Shown: in pieces, positions 7,026 to 8,779 of the stretch
Numbering within the stretch: the first letter of the stretch is position 1
How the letters are laid out: each line of letters begins with the position of its first letter
DNA from: Acidobacteriaceae bacterium
Lineage (GTDB): Bacteria > Acidobacteriota > Terriglobia > Terriglobales > SbA1
Reading direction: 5' to 3'
Length of the DNA stretch: 8,779 nucleotides
Assembly (NCBI GenBank): GCA_003136335.1
Contig: PLEA01000176.1
Coordinates: forward strand, 1-8,779
Position numbers and translations under genes: made by a program
Notes under the pieces: generated by a model
What the model saw: the letters and a program-made list of their open reading frames with translations, nothing else
What the model was told of the DNA's origin: nothing
The model's database searches: none

Positions 7026-8336
7026 CTACTCCTGAGTGCTTTCGTGATACTGCATAACTTGAACCGGCTGCGCGACAACTTTTTCCCCCGGCTTCAATCC
7101 ACTTCGATCGCTGATTACAACCTGCTCTCCCTCGCCTAAGCCGGTCACCACTTCCGCGTCAGTGGCAGTTTGCAGGCCCAGAGTCACTACACGATCTTCA
7201 AGCTGGTTATTGCCGTTCACGACAAACACCGTCGTCTTATCGGCCTCGTGGTTGACCGCCTGCAGCGGAATTGAGGGGATGTCTTCCCTGTGTTCGAGCG
7301 TTAAATCCGCATCGGCGTACAATCCGGGGACCAGCAGCCGATCCGGATTGCGAACATCCACTTCGGTGTGCATGGTTCGCGTATCTTCCCTGACATCCAC
7401 CGAGAACCGCGGAACTTTTCCAGGGACCGTGCGATTGAGCGAGGGGACGCGAACTTCCACGGGATCGCCCACGCGGATGTATCGCACGTAGGCTTCTGGA
7501 ACCGGTATGACGAGCCGGAACAGATCATCCTGGGAAAGCTTCACGATGGGAATTGCCTGCGTGCTCGAACCGGTGCCGGCTTGCACCAGCGTTCCCAGGT
7601 TCGCGTAGCGCTCGGTGACAATGCCGGAAAATGGCGCCGTGATTCTGGAATAATCAAAGAGACTTTGATCGTGAGAGAGCTTCGCTTTGGAGACGGCGAG
7701 TTGGCTCTGGGCAGCTTCCAGAGCCGCTTGCCCGGCGTCAACTTGCGACGATGCCGCCAAATCCTTTCCTTGGGCATCATCCACTTCCTGCTGGGCCACG
7801 ATTCCAGGCTGGCTCTGAAAAACTGAGTTCAAGCGGGTGTACTGAAGATGTAGCGCGTTGTACTGCGCCTGGTATCGCTCCAGTTCGTGCTGTGCTCTCG
7901 TCACCTGATTGAACGCGTTTCTGATTTCCGCCTGATCTTCCTGCAGTTGTGCCTCTAACTCGGGAATCTCAAGAATGGCCATGACTTGGCCGGCTTTTAC
8001 GTGCGTTCCGTAATCGACCATCAGCTTCTTGACGTAGCCGGACTCCTTCGCATAAACGTCAATCTCCTGAAATGGCACTAACTCAGAAGAAAGTGTGATG
8101 TGCCGGCCGAGCGACTTCTTCACCACCTTGGTTACTCCAACAGTGGTGGTTGGTCCGCCAGCTTGAACCTGGGAGGACCGGCCTCCTGAACAAGAAGACA
8201 GACTGACGACAAGCGCGAGGATTGGGGCCGCAAGCGAAAACGAAATCAACGCTGTGCGCCTGCCGGTTCGCAGGATGGACATAGTGCGGTTTTGAGTCAT
8301 CGTGTCTTCGACCAACCTTCTCTGCATTCTCTGCAT
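7026..8336 (-). CDS. Periplasmic adaptor lipoprotein (HlyD/AcrA-type membrane fusion protein)
   Basis: This adaptor joins the RND permeases to the outer-membrane channel. On the 436-residue reading, the signal region contains RTGRR, a hydrophobic stretch and a lipobox LSSC with Cys49, so it is probably a lipoprotein held in the inner membrane. Next come: a barrel-sandwich (lipoyl-like) half at about 66-125 (VYAKESGYVKKLMVDYGTHV); an alpha-helical hairpin at about 126-228, rich in Gln, Ala and Leu; the second lipoyl half at about 229-265 (RITAPFSGIVTERYANLG); a beta-barrel at about 270-350; and a membrane-proximal domain at about 351-425. At the hairpin tip, RLNSVF...GIVAQQEVDDA resembles the channel-contacting motif of AcrA, but Ala181 stands where the Ser is expected. 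The outermost ATG is given so that no coding sequence is lost. The ATG at 8300 (MTQNRT) is the better start, because the first 12 residues carry two acidic residues and no ribosome-binding site precedes 8336. Confidence 0.93.
   Translation of the reverse strand: MQRMQRRLVEDTMTQNRTMSILRTGRRTALISFSLAAPILALVVSLSSCSGGRSSQVQAGGPTTTVGVTKVVKKSLGRHITLSSELVPFQEIDVYAKESGYVKKLMVDYGTHVKAGQVMAILEIPELEAQLQEDQAEIRNAFNQVTRAQHELERYQAQYNALHLQYTRLNSVFQSQPGIVAQQEVDDAQGKDLAASSQVDAGQAALEAAQSQLAVSKAKLSHDQSLFDYSRITAPFSGIVTERYANLGTLVQAGTGSSTQAIPIVKLSQDDLFRLVIPVPEAYVRYIRVGDPVEVRVPSLNRTVPGKVPRFSVDVREDTRTMHTEVDVRNPDRLLVPGLYADADLTLEHREDIPSIPLQAVNHEADKTTVFVVNGNNQLEDRVVTLGLQTATDAEVVTGLGEGEQVVISDRSGLKPGEKVVAQPVQVMQYHESTQE
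8318..8335. repeat. 9-base tandem duplication at the adaptor start
   Basis: The plus strand reads TTCTCTGCA twice in a row. On the minus strand this becomes two copies of ATGCAGAGA, giving two in-frame ATGs (8336 and 8327) and the repeated MQR at the start of the longest reading. It blurs the position of the true start; the ATGs at 8300 and 8282 are also in frame. Confidence 0.7.
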
Positions 8337-8357
8337 TTCGTGGACGCCGTTTTCGGG

Positions 8358-8779
8358 CTAGCCCCTCTTCTTCATAACCTCACCAAGCTTCGGCACGGAA
8401 AAAGCGCCGGATCGGCAGAAGTCGATTACCTTCTGCTCTGCCCGTTGCATTTCCGCAGCAACCGCCGGGATTGCAGCCGCGATCTGCGTCGGAATCGTGA
8501 GCACGCCGTGCCGGTCGCCGTGAAGAAGATCTCCCGGACGAACTTCCATTCCGCCCACGCTGATGGCGGCGCCGACATCGAAAATGTGGGCGTACGCATG
8601 CGACACGGCGACGTTTCCGGCAAACAACTGAATCCCCATGGCCCGCACTGAAGGCAGTTCCCGCACTGCCCCATTGGTTAAATAGCCGATGCAGCCCAAG
8701 GCCTTGAGGATTGCAGAGTGCATGTCTCCTACAAAAGCTCCGCGTCCGGGCGGATCATCCTTGTCTTCCAATACCAGAA
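8358..8779 (-). CDS. RraA / HMG-aldolase-family protein, 3' part
   Basis: The frame is open from the window edge to a TAG at 8358, so the 5' part is missing; 139 full codons are visible. The sequence from LVLEDKDDPPGRGAFVGD through ALGCIGYLTNGAVRELPSVRAMGIQLFA to GGMEVRPGDLLHGDRHGVLTIP follows the conserved core of the RraA / 4-hydroxy-4-methyl-2-oxoglutarate aldolase fold. Members are trimeric or hexameric. Some are divalent-metal aldolases or decarboxylases acting on small keto acids, while E. coli RraA binds and inhibits RNase E. The family usually has an Arg-Asp pair in the NGAVRD motif; here it is Arg-Glu (codons 8663-8658), a conservative change at the metal-binding site. A TTG at 8771 is not a credible start, because conserved sequence continues upstream of it. 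It ends 21 bases before the adaptor reading frame, so read-through into the efflux operon is likely, but a metabolic link to the pump is not shown. An enzyme is more likely than a true RNase E regulator. Confidence 0.85.
   Translation of the reverse strand, partial: LVLEDKDDPPGRGAFVGDMHSAILKALGCIGYLTNGAVRELPSVRAMGIQLFAGNVAVSHAYAHIFDVGAAISVGGMEVRPGDLLHGDRHGVLTIPTQIAAAIPAVAAEMQRAEQKVIDFCRSGAFSVPKLGEVMKKRG

Noticed and set aside
1..8779. Heavy-metal (CzcA/CusA) type efflux assignment
   Set aside because: The TM4 and TM10 motifs and the N-terminal porter motifs fit the multidrug-type (HAE) branch better, and no metal-binding Met or His clusters are visible in the periplasmic domains shared by both permeases.
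1..8779. CRISPR arrays, tRNA genes, insertion sequences or phage attachment sites
   Set aside because: No regularly spaced direct repeats, cloverleaf sequences, transposase frames or terminal inverted repeats were seen. The only large repeat is the paralogous permease sequence.

Overview
The window is a dense block of genes, all on the minus strand, that encodes one tripartite efflux system of the RND (resistance-nodulation-division) type. Read in the direction of transcription, from high to low coordinates, it holds: the 3' part of an RraA / HMG-aldolase-family gene (8779-8358, cut by the window edge); a lipoprotein periplasmic adaptor of the HlyD/AcrA type (8336-7026); a first RND inner-membrane permease (6982-3812); a second, closely related RND permease (3761-399); and the first 110 residues of an outer-membrane efflux protein of the TolC/OprM type (331-1, running off the low edge). 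The gaps between genes are only 21, 43, 50 and 67 bases, so the adaptor, both permeases and the outer-membrane channel look like one operon. No stretch longer than 300 bases lacks a gene. I see no tRNA, rRNA, CRISPR array, transposase or clear terminator.

The organism is a diderm (Gram-negative type) bacterium, because the system needs an outer membrane. Moderately GC-rich sequence, weak Shine-Dalgarno sites and paired RND permeases with an 'IDN...SNSIL' relay signature suggest an environmental lineage such as Acidobacteriota. This is a guess from general familiarity, not something the window proves.

The permeases would take substrate from the periplasm or inner membrane, the lipoprotein adaptor would bridge the periplasm, and the outer-membrane channel would complete the exit path. 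One adaptor and one channel shared by two tandem permeases recalls the MdtABC layout, where the two permeases form a mixed trimer. That arrangement is an inference here. The substrate cannot be read from the sequence.

The most notable points are as follows. (1) The second permease carries an in-frame insertion of about 50 residues (about 150 bases, near 1171-1320) that is absent from its paralogue and contains a nested inverted repeat; it looks like a palindromic repeat element that has become part of the protein. (2) The two permease genes are mosaics: the central portion is nearly identical, with a 59-base perfect run, while both ends are clearly more diverged, which suggests gene conversion. 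(3) Both permeases have lost two of the classical AcrB proton-relay residues together (D408 to Asn, K940 to Ser). (4) The second permease has two extra aspartates inside predicted membrane helix 5.
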